Positions 9,035 to 17,693 of a stretch of DNA of 64,000 nucleotides are shown in pieces. A program made the translations under genes and the position numbers. A model generated the notes under the pieces. The model was not told the DNA's origin. It did not search any database and saw nothing but the letters and a program-made list of their open reading frames with translations. Each line of letters opens with the position of its first letter. The stretch's first letter is position 1. This stretch comes from Microbacterium jejuense (GTDB lineage Bacteria > Actinomycetota > Actinomycetes > Actinomycetales > Microbacteriaceae), in NCBI RefSeq assembly GCF_019511665.1, contig NZ_JAEUAW010000008.1:62001-126000 (forward strand). Direction: 5' to 3'.

Positions 9035-9100
9035 TGACACGCACATGGATGATCCGGGATGCCGCGGCCCCCGGCATCCCCCGTCCCACAGGAGCACCCC

Positions 9101-9493
9101 ATGCCGAGCACCGCGACGAAGCGGTACTGCTTCCAGCTGACGGTCCGCCCCGAGCTGCTCGACGAGTACATCGCCCGGCACACCCCCGTGTGGCCCGAGA
9201 TGCTGGCCGAGATCGCCGCCGCCGGGCGCCGCAACTACTCGCTGTTCCTGGGCGACGGCGGCCGGCTCATCGGGTACTACGAGACCGACGACGACGAGGC
9301 CGCACGGGCCTACCTCGCGAACTCCGAGGTCGCCGCCCGCTGGGAGGCCGAGATGGGCCGCTTCTTCGTCGGCCTCGAGGGCCGACCCGACCAGGCGGCC
9401 ACACCCCTCACCGAGATCTTCAACCTCCACGACCAACTGACCGCGGCTCAGGCTGCGGCCACCGCAACCGAGAACGAGAGCACCGCATCATGA
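9101..9493 (+). CDS. rhaM: L-rhamnose mutarotase
   Basis: A 130-residue protein that interconverts alpha and beta anomers of L-rhamnose so the isomerase receives its preferred form. Recognised by the RhaM pattern ARHTPVWPEM near residue 26, NYSLFL near 44 and the C-terminal EIFNL segment. It is longer than the roughly 104-residue Escherichia coli protein, with extra residues at the C-terminus. The ATG at 9101 is used because AGGAG stands 7 bases upstream and the N-terminus then fits the family. It is first in the catabolic operon, and its stop overlaps the rhaI ATG. Confidence 0.9.
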   Translation: MPSTATKRYCFQLTVRPELLDEYIARHTPVWPEMLAEIAAAGRRNYSLFLGDGGRLIGYYETDDDEAARAYLANSEVAARWEAEMGRFFVGLEGRPDQAATPLTEIFNLHDQLTAAQAAATATENESTAS

Positions 9494-10656
9494 CGACGCT
9501 GTCACCCGACATCCTGTCCACGCTCGAAGGCCAGGGCATCGAGCTGCCCAGCTGGGCGTTCGGCAACTCCGGCACCCGCTTCCGCGTGTTCACCACGCCC
9601 GGCACGCCCCGCGACCCGTACGAGAAGATCGCCGACGCCGCTCAGGTCAACGCCTTCACGAAGCTCGCGCCCAGTGTCGCGCTGCACATCCCATGGGACA
9701 AGGTCGACGACTACTCCGACCTGCGCCGTCACGCCGAAGACCTGGGCGTGAGCCTCGGCACGATCAACTCGAACACCTTCCAGGACGAGGACTACAAGTT
9801 CGGGGCGCTCACGCACCACGACGACCGCATCCGCCAGAAGGCCATCGACCACCACTTCGAGTGCATCGACATCATGCACGCGACCGGTTCGCGCGATCTC
9901 AAGATCTGGCTCGCCGAGGGCTCGAACTACCCCGGCCAGGGCGACATGCGCGCGCGCCAGGATCGCCTGCAGGACTCGCTGCAGCAGATCTACGCCCGCC
10001 TGTCGGACGAGCAGCGCCTCGTGCTGGAGTACAAGTTCTTCGAGCCGGCGTTCTACCACACCGATGTTCCGGACTGGGGCACGTCCTATGCCCAGGTCGC
10101 GGCCCTCGGCGACAAGGCGATGGTGTGCCTCGACACCGGGCACCACGCGCCGGGCACGAACATCGAGTTCATCGTCATGCAGCTGCTGCGTCTCGGAAAG
10201 CTCGGCTCGTTCGACTTCAACTCGCGCTTCTACGCCGACGACGACCTCATCGTGGGCGCCGCCGACCCGTTCCAGCTGTTCCGCATCATCTTCGAGGTCG
10301 TGCGAGGCGGCGGGCTGAACAACCCCGACGTGGCGTTCATGCTCGACCAGTGCCACAACATCGAAGACAAGATCCCCGGCCAGATCCGTTCGGTGCTCAA
10401 CGTCCAGGAGATGACCGCCCGCGCCCTGCTCGTCGACCGCGACGCGCTCGCCGCCGCGCAGCAGGCGAACGACGTCCTGGCCGCCAACGCGGTCTTCATG
10501 GACGCGTTCTACACCGACGTGCGTCCGGCGCTCGCTGCCTGGCGTGAGGAGCGCGGACTCGCGGCCGACCCGATGGCGGCGTACGCGGCATCCGGCTACC
10601 AGCAGCAGATCGCTGCCGACCGCGTCGGCGGGACGCAGGCAGGATGGGGCGCGTAA
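9490..10656 (+). CDS. rhaI: L-rhamnose isomerase
   Basis: A 388-residue TIM-barrel isomerase converting L-rhamnose to L-rhamnulose. It is of the RhaI type known from Pseudomonas stutzeri and many actinobacteria rather than the Escherichia coli RhaA type. Metal-ligand segments visible include LEYKFFEPAF, CLDTGHHAPG and SFDFNSRFYADDD. The ATG at 9490 overlaps the rhaM stop (ATGA), so translation is coupled. A hairpin follows before the esterase gene. The family call is firm; some family members also act on other aldoses. Confidence 0.92.
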   Translation: MTTLSPDILSTLEGQGIELPSWAFGNSGTRFRVFTTPGTPRDPYEKIADAAQVNAFTKLAPSVALHIPWDKVDDYSDLRRHAEDLGVSLGTINSNTFQDEDYKFGALTHHDDRIRQKAIDHHFECIDIMHATGSRDLKIWLAEGSNYPGQGDMRARQDRLQDSLQQIYARLSDEQRLVLEYKFFEPAFYHTDVPDWGTSYAQVAALGDKAMVCLDTGHHAPGTNIEFIVMQLLRLGKLGSFDFNSRFYADDDLIVGAADPFQLFRIIFEVVRGGGLNNPDVAFMLDQCHNIEDKIPGQIRSVLNVQEMTARALLVDRDALAAAQQANDVLAANAVFMDAFYTDVRPALAAWREERGLAADPMAAYAASGYQQQIAADRVGGTQAGWGA

Positions 10657-10672
10657 GCGCCTGACACAGACC

Positions 10673-10711
10673 CACCCGGGGTTCGGGATGCCGATCCCCG
10701 AGCCCCGGGTG
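10673..10711 (+). terminator. Hairpin between rhaI and esterase
   Basis: CACCCGGGG (10673-10681) pairs with CCCCGGGTG (10703-10711), and an inner TCGGGAT/ATCCCCGA pairing extends the structure. No T-run follows. It may attenuate transcription or stabilise the rhaM-rhaI message. Confidence 0.45.
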
Positions 10712-10735
10712 CACCAACCTCTCGAAGGATCCCCC

Positions 10736-11620
10736 ATGAGCGAGCCCTACTCCGCCGCCGACGGCCTCGTCCGCGTCTACCCCGCGCGCGAGCCGAACGG
10801 CACCGGTCTGCTGTGGGCCCACGGCGGCGCGTTCGCGTTCGGCGACCTCGACATGCCCGAGTCCGACTGGGTCGCCGCGCAGCTGGCGGCCCGGGGCACC
10901 ACGGTCGTGTCGGTCGACTACCGTCTCGCGCCCGTTCCGGACGGGTGGGATGCCGGCGGCCGCGCGGCCGGCGGCCACCACTACCCGGCGGCATCCGACG
11001 ACATGCTCTCGGCGTGGGCGTGGACCCTCGACAACGCCGACCGTCTGCGCGTGGACCGTGCACGCCTCGCCATCGGCGGCACGAGCGCGGGCGGCAACCT
11101 CGCCGCCGGCGCCGCGCTGCGGCTGATCGAGCTCCGGGCCGACGTGCTCCCGGCGCTGGCGCTGCTCGCCTACCCGACGCTGCTGGCGGTGCAGCCCGCC
11201 CCCGACGCGGCGCTCCGCGCAGCACTGGACGCGCAGCCGGACGCCGACCGTTTCCGGCCCGACATGGTGCTCGCCATGTACGAGAACTACCTCGGCGGGC
11301 CGGTCGAGGGCGCGCCCCTCGCCGCGATCCCCGGCCGTGCCCGCCCCGTCGACCTCGTGCAGTTCCCGCCGACCCTCATGGTCAACGGCGAGGTCGACGA
11401 GCTCCGTGTCTCGGGCGAGGTGTTCGCCGCGGCGCTGCGCGCCGCCGGACGCCCGATCGAGGTCGTCACCGAGCCGGGCACCGAGCACGGCCATCTGAAC
11501 CGCCCGCAGGAGCCGGCGGCATCCCTCACCATCGAGCGGTTCGCGGCCCGCCTGGCCGCACTGCCCGCGGTCACCACCACTCCCCTGTCGCAACCTGTCG
11601 CCGCCCGCGGCAGATCGTGA
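10736..11620 (+). CDS. Alpha/beta hydrolase (HSL-type esterase)
   Basis: A 294-residue cytoplasmic carboxylesterase-like enzyme. It has the HGGAF oxyanion motif at 29-33, the nucleophile motif GTSAGG with Ser117, and a late Glu-His segment (EPGTEHGHLN) fitting the acid/histidine part of the triad. AAGGAT lies upstream of the ATG. Its place in the rhamnose operon suggests it removes acetyl or other acyl groups from imported rhamnosides, an inference from context only. The last residues (about LSQPVAARGRS) are encoded by the first arm of a palindromic repeat, so the C-terminus may have been rewritten by that element. Confidence 0.82.
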   Translation: MSEPYSAADGLVRVYPAREPNGTGLLWAHGGAFAFGDLDMPESDWVAAQLAARGTTVVSVDYRLAPVPDGWDAGGRAAGGHHYPAASDDMLSAWAWTLDNADRLRVDRARLAIGGTSAGGNLAAGAALRLIELRADVLPALALLAYPTLLAVQPAPDAALRAALDAQPDADRFRPDMVLAMYENYLGGPVEGAPLAAIPGRARPVDLVQFPPTLMVNGEVDELRVSGEVFAAALRAAGRPIEVVTEPGTEHGHLNRPQEPAASLTIERFAARLAALPAVTTTPLSQPVAARGRS

Positions 11621-11690
11621 CAGGCGAACCCCGAGCACTTCCGCTCCCCTGTCACGAACGACGCCCCGCGGTCGCAGACCGTGACAGGGG
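11582..11690. repeat. Two tandem copies of a CCCCTGTCACG palindromic element
   Basis: The second copy has perfect 11-bp arms, CCCCTGTCACG (11646-11656) and CGTGACAGGGG (11680-11690), around a 23-base centre. The first copy, from 11582 to about 11625, is related but decayed (CCCCTGTCG and TCGTGACAGG) and overlaps the end of the esterase gene. Both centres contain CGCGG. The structure looks like a dispersed REP/BIME-type element. It could also fold in RNA before rhaEW. Confidence 0.7.
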
Positions 11691-11714
11691 AACACCCCGA
11701 ACGAAGGACACACC

Positions 11715-13751
11715 ATGACCAATCCGGCCGTCACCGATCTGATCTCGCGGTCGAACCGCCTGGGCGCCGACCCGAAGAACACGAACTATGCGGGCGGCAA
11801 CACGTCCGCGAAGGGCACCGAGACCGACCCGGTCACGGGCGAGCCGGTCGAGCTGCTGTGGGTGAAGGGCTCGGGCGGCGACCTGGGCACGCTGACGGAG
11901 TCGGGGCTGGCGGTGCTGCGGCTGGACCGCATGCGGGCGCTCGTGGACGTGTACCCGGGTGTCGAGCGTGAGGACGAGATGGTGGCCGCGTTCGACTACT
12001 GCCTGCACGGCAAGGGCGGTGCGGCGCCGTCGATCGACACGGCGATGCACGGCCTGGTGGATGCCGCGCACGTGGATCACCTGCACCCCGACTCGGGCAT
12101 CGCGATCGCGACCGCTGCCGACGGCGAGGAGCTGACCGGGAAGATCTTCGGCGACAAGGTGGTGTGGGTGCCGTGGCGTCGACCGGGGTTCCAGCTGGGC
12201 CTGGACATCGCCGCGATCAAGGCCGCCAACCCGCAGGCGATCGGGACGATCCTCGGCGGCCACGGCATCACCGCGTGGGGTGACACGTCGGAGGAGGCCG
12301 AGGCGAACTCGCTGTGGATCATCGAGACCGCGCAGGCGTACATCGACGCGAACGGCAAGGCCGCCCCGTTCGGCGGGGTGCGTGCCGGGTTCGAGGCGCT
12401 GCCGGAGGCCGAGCGGCGGGCGAAGGCCGCGGCGCTGGCCCCGACGATCCGCGGCCTCGCGTCGACGGACAAGCCGATGGTCGGGCACTTCACCGACGCG
12501 GATGTCGTGCTCGACTTCCTCGCGTCCGAGAAGGCGCCCGCGCTGGCGGCGCTGGGCACGAGCTGCCCCGACCACTTCTTGCGGACCAAGGTCAAGCCGC
12601 TGATCCTCGATCTTCCGGCGTCGGCGTCGGTGGAGGCATCCATCGATCGCCTGAAGCAGCTGCACGAGGCCTACCGGGCCGACTACCAGGCGTACTACGA
12701 CGCGCACGCGACCGCCCAGTCGCCCGCGATCCGGGGCGCCGACCCGCTGATCGTGCTGATCCCGGGTGTGGGCATGTTCTCGTACGGTGCGAACAAGCAG
12801 ACCGCGCGGGTGGCGGGCGAGTTCTACGTCAACGCCATCAACGTGATGCGCGGCGCGGAGGCGCTGTCGACGTACACGCCGATCTCGGACGCCGAGAAGT
12901 TCCGCATCGAGTACTGGGCCCTCGAAGAGGCCAAGCTGCAGCGGATGCCCAAGCCCAAGACGCACCAGGGCCGCATCGCGTTCGTGACCGGTGCCGCCTC
13001 CGGGATCGGCAAGGCCATCGCGACCCGCCTGGCCGCCGAGGGCGCCTGCGTGGTCGTCGCCGACCTCGACCTTGAGAAGGCGCAGGCCGCCGCCGCCGAG
13101 CTCGGCGGCACCGATGTCGCGATCGGCGTGGCCGCGAACGTGGCCGACGCGGACGCGATCCAGGCCGCTCTCGACACGGCGGTGCTCGCGTTCGGCGGCG
13201 TCGACCTCGTCGTCAACAACGCGGGCCTGTCGCTGTCGAAGCCGCTGCTGGAGACCACCGAGAAGGACTGGGACCTGCAGCACGACGTCATGGCCAAGGG
13301 TTCGTTCCTGGTGTCGAAGGCCGCCGCGAGGATCCTCATCGAGCAGAAGCTCGGCGGCGACGTCATCTACATCTCGTCGAAGAACTCCGTCTTCGCCGGC
13401 CCGAACAACATCGCCTACTCGGCCACCAAGGCCGACCAGGCCCACCAGGTGCGGCTGCTCGCGGTCGAGCTCGGCGAGCACGGCGTGCGCGTCAACGGCA
13501 TCAACCCCGACGGCGTCGTGCGCGGCTCGGGCATCTTCGCCTCGGGCTGGGGCGCCAACCGCGCCGCGACCTACGGCGTGGCCGAAGAGGACCTCGGCCA
13601 GTTCTACGCCAACCGCACGATCCTCAAGCGCGAAGTCGTGCCCGAGAACGTCGCCGACGCGGTCTACGTGCTGACCGGCCCCGAGCTCTCGCGCACCACC
13701 GGCCTGCACATCCCCGTCGACTCCGGCGTCGCCGCCGCCTTCCTCCGATGA
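11715..13751 (+). CDS. rhaEW: Bifunctional rhamnulose-1-phosphate aldolase / short-chain dehydrogenase
   Basis: A 678-residue fusion. Residues about 1-400 are a class II aldolase/adducin domain (AGGNTSAKG near 27 for phosphate binding) cleaving rhamnulose-1-phosphate to DHAP and L-lactaldehyde. Residues about 420-678 are a short-chain dehydrogenase with the TGAASGIG nucleotide loop, VVNNAG and the catalytic YSATK, oxidising lactaldehyde to lactate. This is the fused type known from Bacillus (RhaEW) and actinobacteria, and the length is typical. GAAGGA precedes the ATG. Together with rhaI and rhaB it completes the pathway. Confidence 0.92.
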   Translation: MTNPAVTDLISRSNRLGADPKNTNYAGGNTSAKGTETDPVTGEPVELLWVKGSGGDLGTLTESGLAVLRLDRMRALVDVYPGVEREDEMVAAFDYCLHGKGGAAPSIDTAMHGLVDAAHVDHLHPDSGIAIATAADGEELTGKIFGDKVVWVPWRRPGFQLGLDIAAIKAANPQAIGTILGGHGITAWGDTSEEAEANSLWIIETAQAYIDANGKAAPFGGVRAGFEALPEAERRAKAAALAPTIRGLASTDKPMVGHFTDADVVLDFLASEKAPALAALGTSCPDHFLRTKVKPLILDLPASASVEASIDRLKQLHEAYRADYQAYYDAHATAQSPAIRGADPLIVLIPGVGMFSYGANKQTARVAGEFYVNAINVMRGAEALSTYTPISDAEKFRIEYWALEEAKLQRMPKPKTHQGRIAFVTGAASGIGKAIATRLAAEGACVVVADLDLEKAQAAAAELGGTDVAIGVAANVADADAIQAALDTAVLAFGGVDLVVNNAGLSLSKPLLETTEKDWDLQHDVMAKGSFLVSKAAARILIEQKLGGDVIYISSKNSVFAGPNNIAYSATKADQAHQVRLLAVELGEHGVRVNGINPDGVVRGSGIFASGWGANRAATYGVAEEDLGQFYANRTILKREVVPENVADAVYVLTGPELSRTTGLHIPVDSGVAAAFLR

Positions 13752-13786
13752 GTGCGTCGATCGCGGAGCCGACCCAGCGCCGTCGA

Positions 13787-13860
13787 GCACGCACGTCCTC
13801 GCCGGGCACGCACGTCCTCCCCGTCGAGAGCATGCGTCTTCGGCGAGCACGCACGTCGTC
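13787..13860. repeat. Short direct repeats GCACGCACGTCNTC upstream of rhaB
   Basis: GCACGCACGTCCTC occurs at 13787-13800 and 13806-13819, and GCACGCACGTCGTC at 13847-13860. A degenerate copy (GAGCATGCGTCTTC) lies between them. The 133-base rhaEW-rhaB gap is otherwise featureless. Spacing is irregular (19 and 41 bases between starts), so it is not a CRISPR. It may be a dispersed intergenic repeat family. Confidence 0.55.
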
Positions 13861-13884
13861 GACGCCAGGGAACGGGACCGTCCG

Positions 13885-15300
13885 GTGAGCGGCGTCGTCG
13901 CGGCGGTCGACCTCGGGGCCACGAGCGGACGCGTCATGCTCGGGTACGTCGGCGACGGCGAGCTGCGCCTCGAGCAGGTCGCGCGGTTTCCGAACGGACC
14001 GGTTCCCGGTCCCGACGGCAGCCTGCGGTGGGACTTCACGGCGCTGTACCGGCACATCGTCGAGGGGCTCTCCGAGGCGGTCCGCCGCGAGCCGGGCATC
14101 GCGAGCATCGGCATCGACTCGTGGGCGGTCGACTACGGTCTCGTCCACGGTGGCGAACTGCTCGGCGAGCCGTTCCACTACCGCGACGAGCGCACGGTGC
14201 GGGGAGTGGATGCCGTCAACGCCGCGGTCCCGTTCGCCGAGCTGTACCGGCGCAACGGCCTGCAGTTCCTGCCGTTCAACACGCTGTACCAGTACGCCGT
14301 CGAGGAGCGCCTGGCAGACGCCGAGGTGTCGCTGCTCATCCCCGACCTCGTCGCGTTCCTGCTGACGGGTGCGCGGTCGGCCGAGCGCACGAACGCGTCC
14401 ACGACGGGTCTCGTCGACGTCCGCACGGGCGAGTGGGACCTCGAGCTCGCCGAGCGACTCGGGGTGCCGGCATCCCTTCTTCCGCCGCTCGTCGACCCCG
14501 GCGCGGTCCTCGGCACGCTCCGGGGCGAGGCGCGCGAGCGCATCGGCGCGGCCATCGATGTGGTCGCGGTCGGCTCGCACGACACCGCGTCTGCCGTCGT
14601 GGCCGTGCCGCTCAGCACCCCCGACGCCGCCTACATCTCGTGCGGCACGTGGGGCCTCGTCGGCGTGGAGCTCGACGAGCCCGTCGTCAGCGACGAGGCG
14701 CGCGAGGCGAACTTCACCAACGAGGGGGGCGTCGACGGGCGCGTGCGGTTCCTCCACAACGTGACGGGGCTGTGGCTGCTGAGCGAGGCCGTGCGCACGT
14801 GGGAGGCCGAGGACGGCGCGGCGATTGACCTGCCCGCCCTGCTGGGGGAGGCTGCGGCCGGCACCGGCGACGTGCCGCTGTTCGATGCGAACGACGCCCG
14901 GCTGTCGGCACCCGGCGACATGCCGGCGCGCATCGCCGCCGTCATCGCCGAGTCAGGGACCGCCGTCCCCGCGACGCGCGCCGCGTTCGCCCGCTCGATC
15001 GTCGAGAGCATCGCGCAGGCCTTCGCCGACGCGGTCGCGACGGCGGGGCGCCTCACCGGGCGCGAGGTCGACGTCATCCACCTCGTGGGGGGCGGCTCGC
15101 TCAACCGCCTGCTCTGCCAGGCGACGGCCGACCGGTCCGGGCTCCCCGTGATCGCCGGTCCGGTCGAGGCGACCGCGCTCGGCAACGTGCTGGTGCAGGC
15201 GCGCGCACACGGCTGGTTCGGCCCCGACGCGACGCTTGAGGACCTGCGGCGCGCGGTGGCGGCATCCACGTCTCCCGAACGCTACGAGCCGCGCGCGTGA
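13885..15300 (+). CDS. rhaB: Rhamnulokinase
   Basis: A 471-residue FGGY-family kinase that phosphorylates L-rhamnulose to rhamnulose-1-phosphate with ATP. Visible landmarks are the N-terminal phosphate loop VDLGATSGR at about 8-16, IGIDSWAVDYG near 75, the SHDTASAV segment near 233 and the C-terminal HLVGGGSLN near 396. The GTG at 13885 is the only start matching the family N-terminus. Its stop overlaps the GTG of the next gene, so both are co-translated. Its substrate is the product of rhaI and it feeds rhaEW. Confidence 0.92.
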   Translation: MSGVVAAVDLGATSGRVMLGYVGDGELRLEQVARFPNGPVPGPDGSLRWDFTALYRHIVEGLSEAVRREPGIASIGIDSWAVDYGLVHGGELLGEPFHYRDERTVRGVDAVNAAVPFAELYRRNGLQFLPFNTLYQYAVEERLADAEVSLLIPDLVAFLLTGARSAERTNASTTGLVDVRTGEWDLELAERLGVPASLLPPLVDPGAVLGTLRGEARERIGAAIDVVAVGSHDTASAVVAVPLSTPDAAYISCGTWGLVGVELDEPVVSDEAREANFTNEGGVDGRVRFLHNVTGLWLLSEAVRTWEAEDGAAIDLPALLGEAAAGTGDVPLFDANDARLSAPGDMPARIAAVIAESGTAVPATRAAFARSIVESIAQAFADAVATAGRLTGREVDVIHLVGGGSLNRLLCQATADRSGLPVIAGPVEATALGNVLVQARAHGWFGPDATLEDLRRAVAASTSPERYEPRA

Positions 15301-16292
15301 CCGGGTACGGCGCCGCTTTCGACTGGGCCCGGCGTCATGTCGGCGCGGGCAGGCTGCCCACCGCCGTGCTGGGCATCGCCACGGCCGACGGCGTCGTGGC
15401 GCTCGACGCCTTCGGCGCGACCGACGGGCGTCCCGCCCGGGTCGACGACCCGTACTGGCTGTTCTCGATCACGAAGGTGCTGACCGGACTCACGGCGACC
15501 CGTGCCGTGGAGCGCGGGCTGCTCACGACCGAGACGCCGCTGACCGACGCGCTGCCGCAGTTCGGCGCCGGCCGCGACGCCGACGACGTCGTCCGCCTGC
15601 GGCACCTCGTGAGCCACACCGCCGGCATCCCCGAGCCGACGCTCGACCCCGAGGAGGGTCTGCGCGCCGCGCTGCTCGCGCCGGGAAGGGACTTCGCCGC
15701 CGGCACAGCGTCCCGCTATTCGACGGTGGCGTTCGACGGCATCGCCGAGCTCGTGCGGCACGCCGCCGGGTGGGAATGGGATGCCGACATCGCGGCGTGG
15801 GCGGCCGCCATCGGTGCCCCCGGGTTCACGCTCGACCCCGCCGTCGACCCTCACACGGTGGTCGACGCCGAACGGCTCGGCCTCGACATGCGGGGCTTCG
15901 CGAGCCAACGCAATCCCGGCGCCGGCATGATCGGCACCGCCGCCGACCTGCTCGCGCTGGGTAGCGCGCTGCTGCGCATCGGGAGGGGCGAGCAGGGATC
16001 GGTCGTGCAGCCGGCGACGCTCGCCATGATGCGACGCCCGCTCACCGGCGACATCCCGCGCCTCGATCCATACCCAGCGGCGGCCGGACAGGACTGGGGC
16101 TTCACGTTCAACCTGCGCACGCGCGCGCCCGCGCTCATCGACCGCGACGTGTACGGGCACGCCGGCTGGGCCGGCACCGAGTTCTGGGTGCATCCCACCG
16201 CCGGCGTCGCCTGGGTGCTGCTCACGAATCAGGCCGAGCGGCCGGGTGTCGACGCCGACGAGCTGGACAACGCGGTGGTCGCGGGCCTCTGA
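15297..16292 (+). CDS. Serine hydrolase, beta-lactamase (class C-like) family
   Basis: A 331-residue protein of the beta-lactamase/DD-peptidase/esterase superfamily. The SxxK motif is SITK at 57-60, the second motif is Tyr141 in YST in place of the common YxN, and a HAG near residue 283 matches the third motif. No signal peptide is seen, which argues against a cell-wall or antibiotic role and for a cytoplasmic esterase. It overlaps the rhaB stop (GTGA), so it is the last gene of the rhamnose operon. Its substrate is unknown. Confidence 0.82.
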   Translation: MTGYGAAFDWARRHVGAGRLPTAVLGIATADGVVALDAFGATDGRPARVDDPYWLFSITKVLTGLTATRAVERGLLTTETPLTDALPQFGAGRDADDVVRLRHLVSHTAGIPEPTLDPEEGLRAALLAPGRDFAAGTASRYSTVAFDGIAELVRHAAGWEWDADIAAWAAAIGAPGFTLDPAVDPHTVVDAERLGLDMRGFASQRNPGAGMIGTAADLLALGSALLRIGRGEQGSVVQPATLAMMRRPLTGDIPRLDPYPAAAGQDWGFTFNLRTRAPALIDRDVYGHAGWAGTEFWVHPTAGVAWVLLTNQAERPGVDADELDNAVVAGL

Positions 16293-16332
16293 CTCCGCGC
16301 CGCCCGCTGCGGCCGCTCGCCGGGATCCGGGC

Positions 16333-17682
16333 TCAGGCGAGCGCTGCCGACGCCGCGCCGAGGTCGAGTTCGCCCACCCGCACCGCCCGGCCGGTGACGA
16401 GTGAGCGGTTGCCCGCGAGGCCGACGGCGACCGAGCGCACGCCGTCGTGCCACGTCGCGGCGCGGCCGAGCGGATCGTCGCCGACGCCGCGGAACAGCTC
16501 GGCCAGCAGCTGCGCGTCACCCCCGCCGTGCGCGCCGCTTCCGTCGGGGATCACCAGCCGGCGCGCGGGCTCGAAGTGCTGCTGCACGACGAGCTGCTCC
16601 GACACCGGGCGCACCTCGTCTCCAGCCGCGGTGTTCGGGTGGGCGCTGGGGTCGACGATCGCGGTCGGTCGACCGCTCGGCGCCAGCCGCACCTCGCCAC
16701 GCTCGACGACGGTCAGCTCAGCGCGACCCCGCGTGCCGTTGACGCCGACGACGTACCCCTCCCACGGCGAGTGGGCGTTGAGCGAATACGACATCGACGC
16801 ACCGCGCGCGTAATCCACGACCAGCGACAGGTTGTCTTCGATGGTGATGCCGTCGTCGAACACATCCCGGTCGCGCAGGTAGCCGTCGTGCGCTTCCTGC
16901 TCCAGGTACAGCCCGCGCAGCTCGGCGTCGTCGCGCAGGTCGAGGCTGAACGCGTCGCGCAGCGGCGAGTCCTCGGATCCCCGGGTCGGCCGGGGTCCGA
17001 GGCCGCGCCGGCGCGCATTGTCGGCGCCGTAGAAGCGCAGGCCACCGCTCGCGAACACACGCGCCGGAGCGTCGTCGATCCACCAGTTCACCAGGTCGAA
17101 GTGGTGCGACGCCTTGTGGATCAGCAGACCTCCCGAGCGGTCCTTCTCGCGGTGCCAGCGGCGGAAGTAGTCGGCACCGTGCGACGTGTCCAGCAGCCAC
17201 TCGAAGTGCACCGAGGTGACCTCGCCGATCCGCCCCGACTGCACCACCTCCTTGAGCGCGGAGTTACGTGGCGAGTAGCGGTAGTTGAACGTGACCGTGA
17301 CCGACCGGCCCGTCCGGGCTGCGGCATCCCCGATCCGGCGCACGCCCTCTTCGCTCGTCGTGAGCGGCTTCTCGACGACGGCGTCGGCGTCGGCCTCGAG
17401 CGCCGTCACGACATGGCCGGCGTGCGTGGAGTCCGGCGATGTGACGATGACCCGGTCGACGCCGAGGCGCCGCACCGTCTCGGCGAGGGCGTCGCCCGCG
17501 AACCGTTCCGGCACCGTGGCCCCGCGGGCCCGTACCCGGGCCTCGTGCCAGTCGAGCCGCCCCGGGTTGGGGTCCGTCCACGCGACGAGCTCCGCCACGT
17601 CGGCGTGCGCCCCGGTGATTGCGTCGATGTACATCTGCGCACGGCTGCCGGTGCCGACCAGTGCGTACCTCGTCTGTGCCAC
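16333..17682 (-). CDS. Gfo/Idh/MocA family oxidoreductase
   Basis: A 449-residue NAD(P)-dependent sugar or inositol dehydrogenase-type protein. The N-terminal Rossmann motif is LVGTGSRAQ, the EKPLT motif with the conserved lysine is near residue 107, and NYRYSPRN follows. The GTG at 17682 begins 11 bases after the upstream permease stop and fits the family N-terminus. The longer frame reading into the permease is an artefact. As last gene of the importer operon it probably oxidises or remodels the imported sugar. The substrate cannot be named from sequence. Confidence 0.88.
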   Translation of the reverse strand: MAQTRYALVGTGSRAQMYIDAITGAHADVAELVAWTDPNPGRLDWHEARVRARGATVPERFAGDALAETVRRLGVDRVIVTSPDSTHAGHVVTALEADADAVVEKPLTTSEEGVRRIGDAAARTGRSVTVTFNYRYSPRNSALKEVVQSGRIGEVTSVHFEWLLDTSHGADYFRRWHREKDRSGGLLIHKASHHFDLVNWWIDDAPARVFASGGLRFYGADNARRRGLGPRPTRGSEDSPLRDAFSLDLRDDAELRGLYLEQEAHDGYLRDRDVFDDGITIEDNLSLVVDYARGASMSYSLNAHSPWEGYVVGVNGTRGRAELTVVERGEVRLAPSGRPTAIVDPSAHPNTAAGDEVRPVSEQLVVQQHFEPARRLVIPDGSGAHGGGDAQLLAELFRGVGDDPLGRAATWHDGVRSVAVGLAGNRSLVTGRAVRVGELDLGAASAALA

Positions 17683-17693
17683 TGCGGCGCCCC

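Noticed and set aside
13787-13860. Possible short CRISPR remnant
   Set aside because: The repeats are only 14 bases with unequal gaps of 5 and 27 bases and no cas genes nearby.
11652-14114. 820-codon open frame on the minus strand
   Set aside because: It is fully antisense to rhaEW and the start of rhaB, whose motifs are clear. It is a GC-driven shadow frame.
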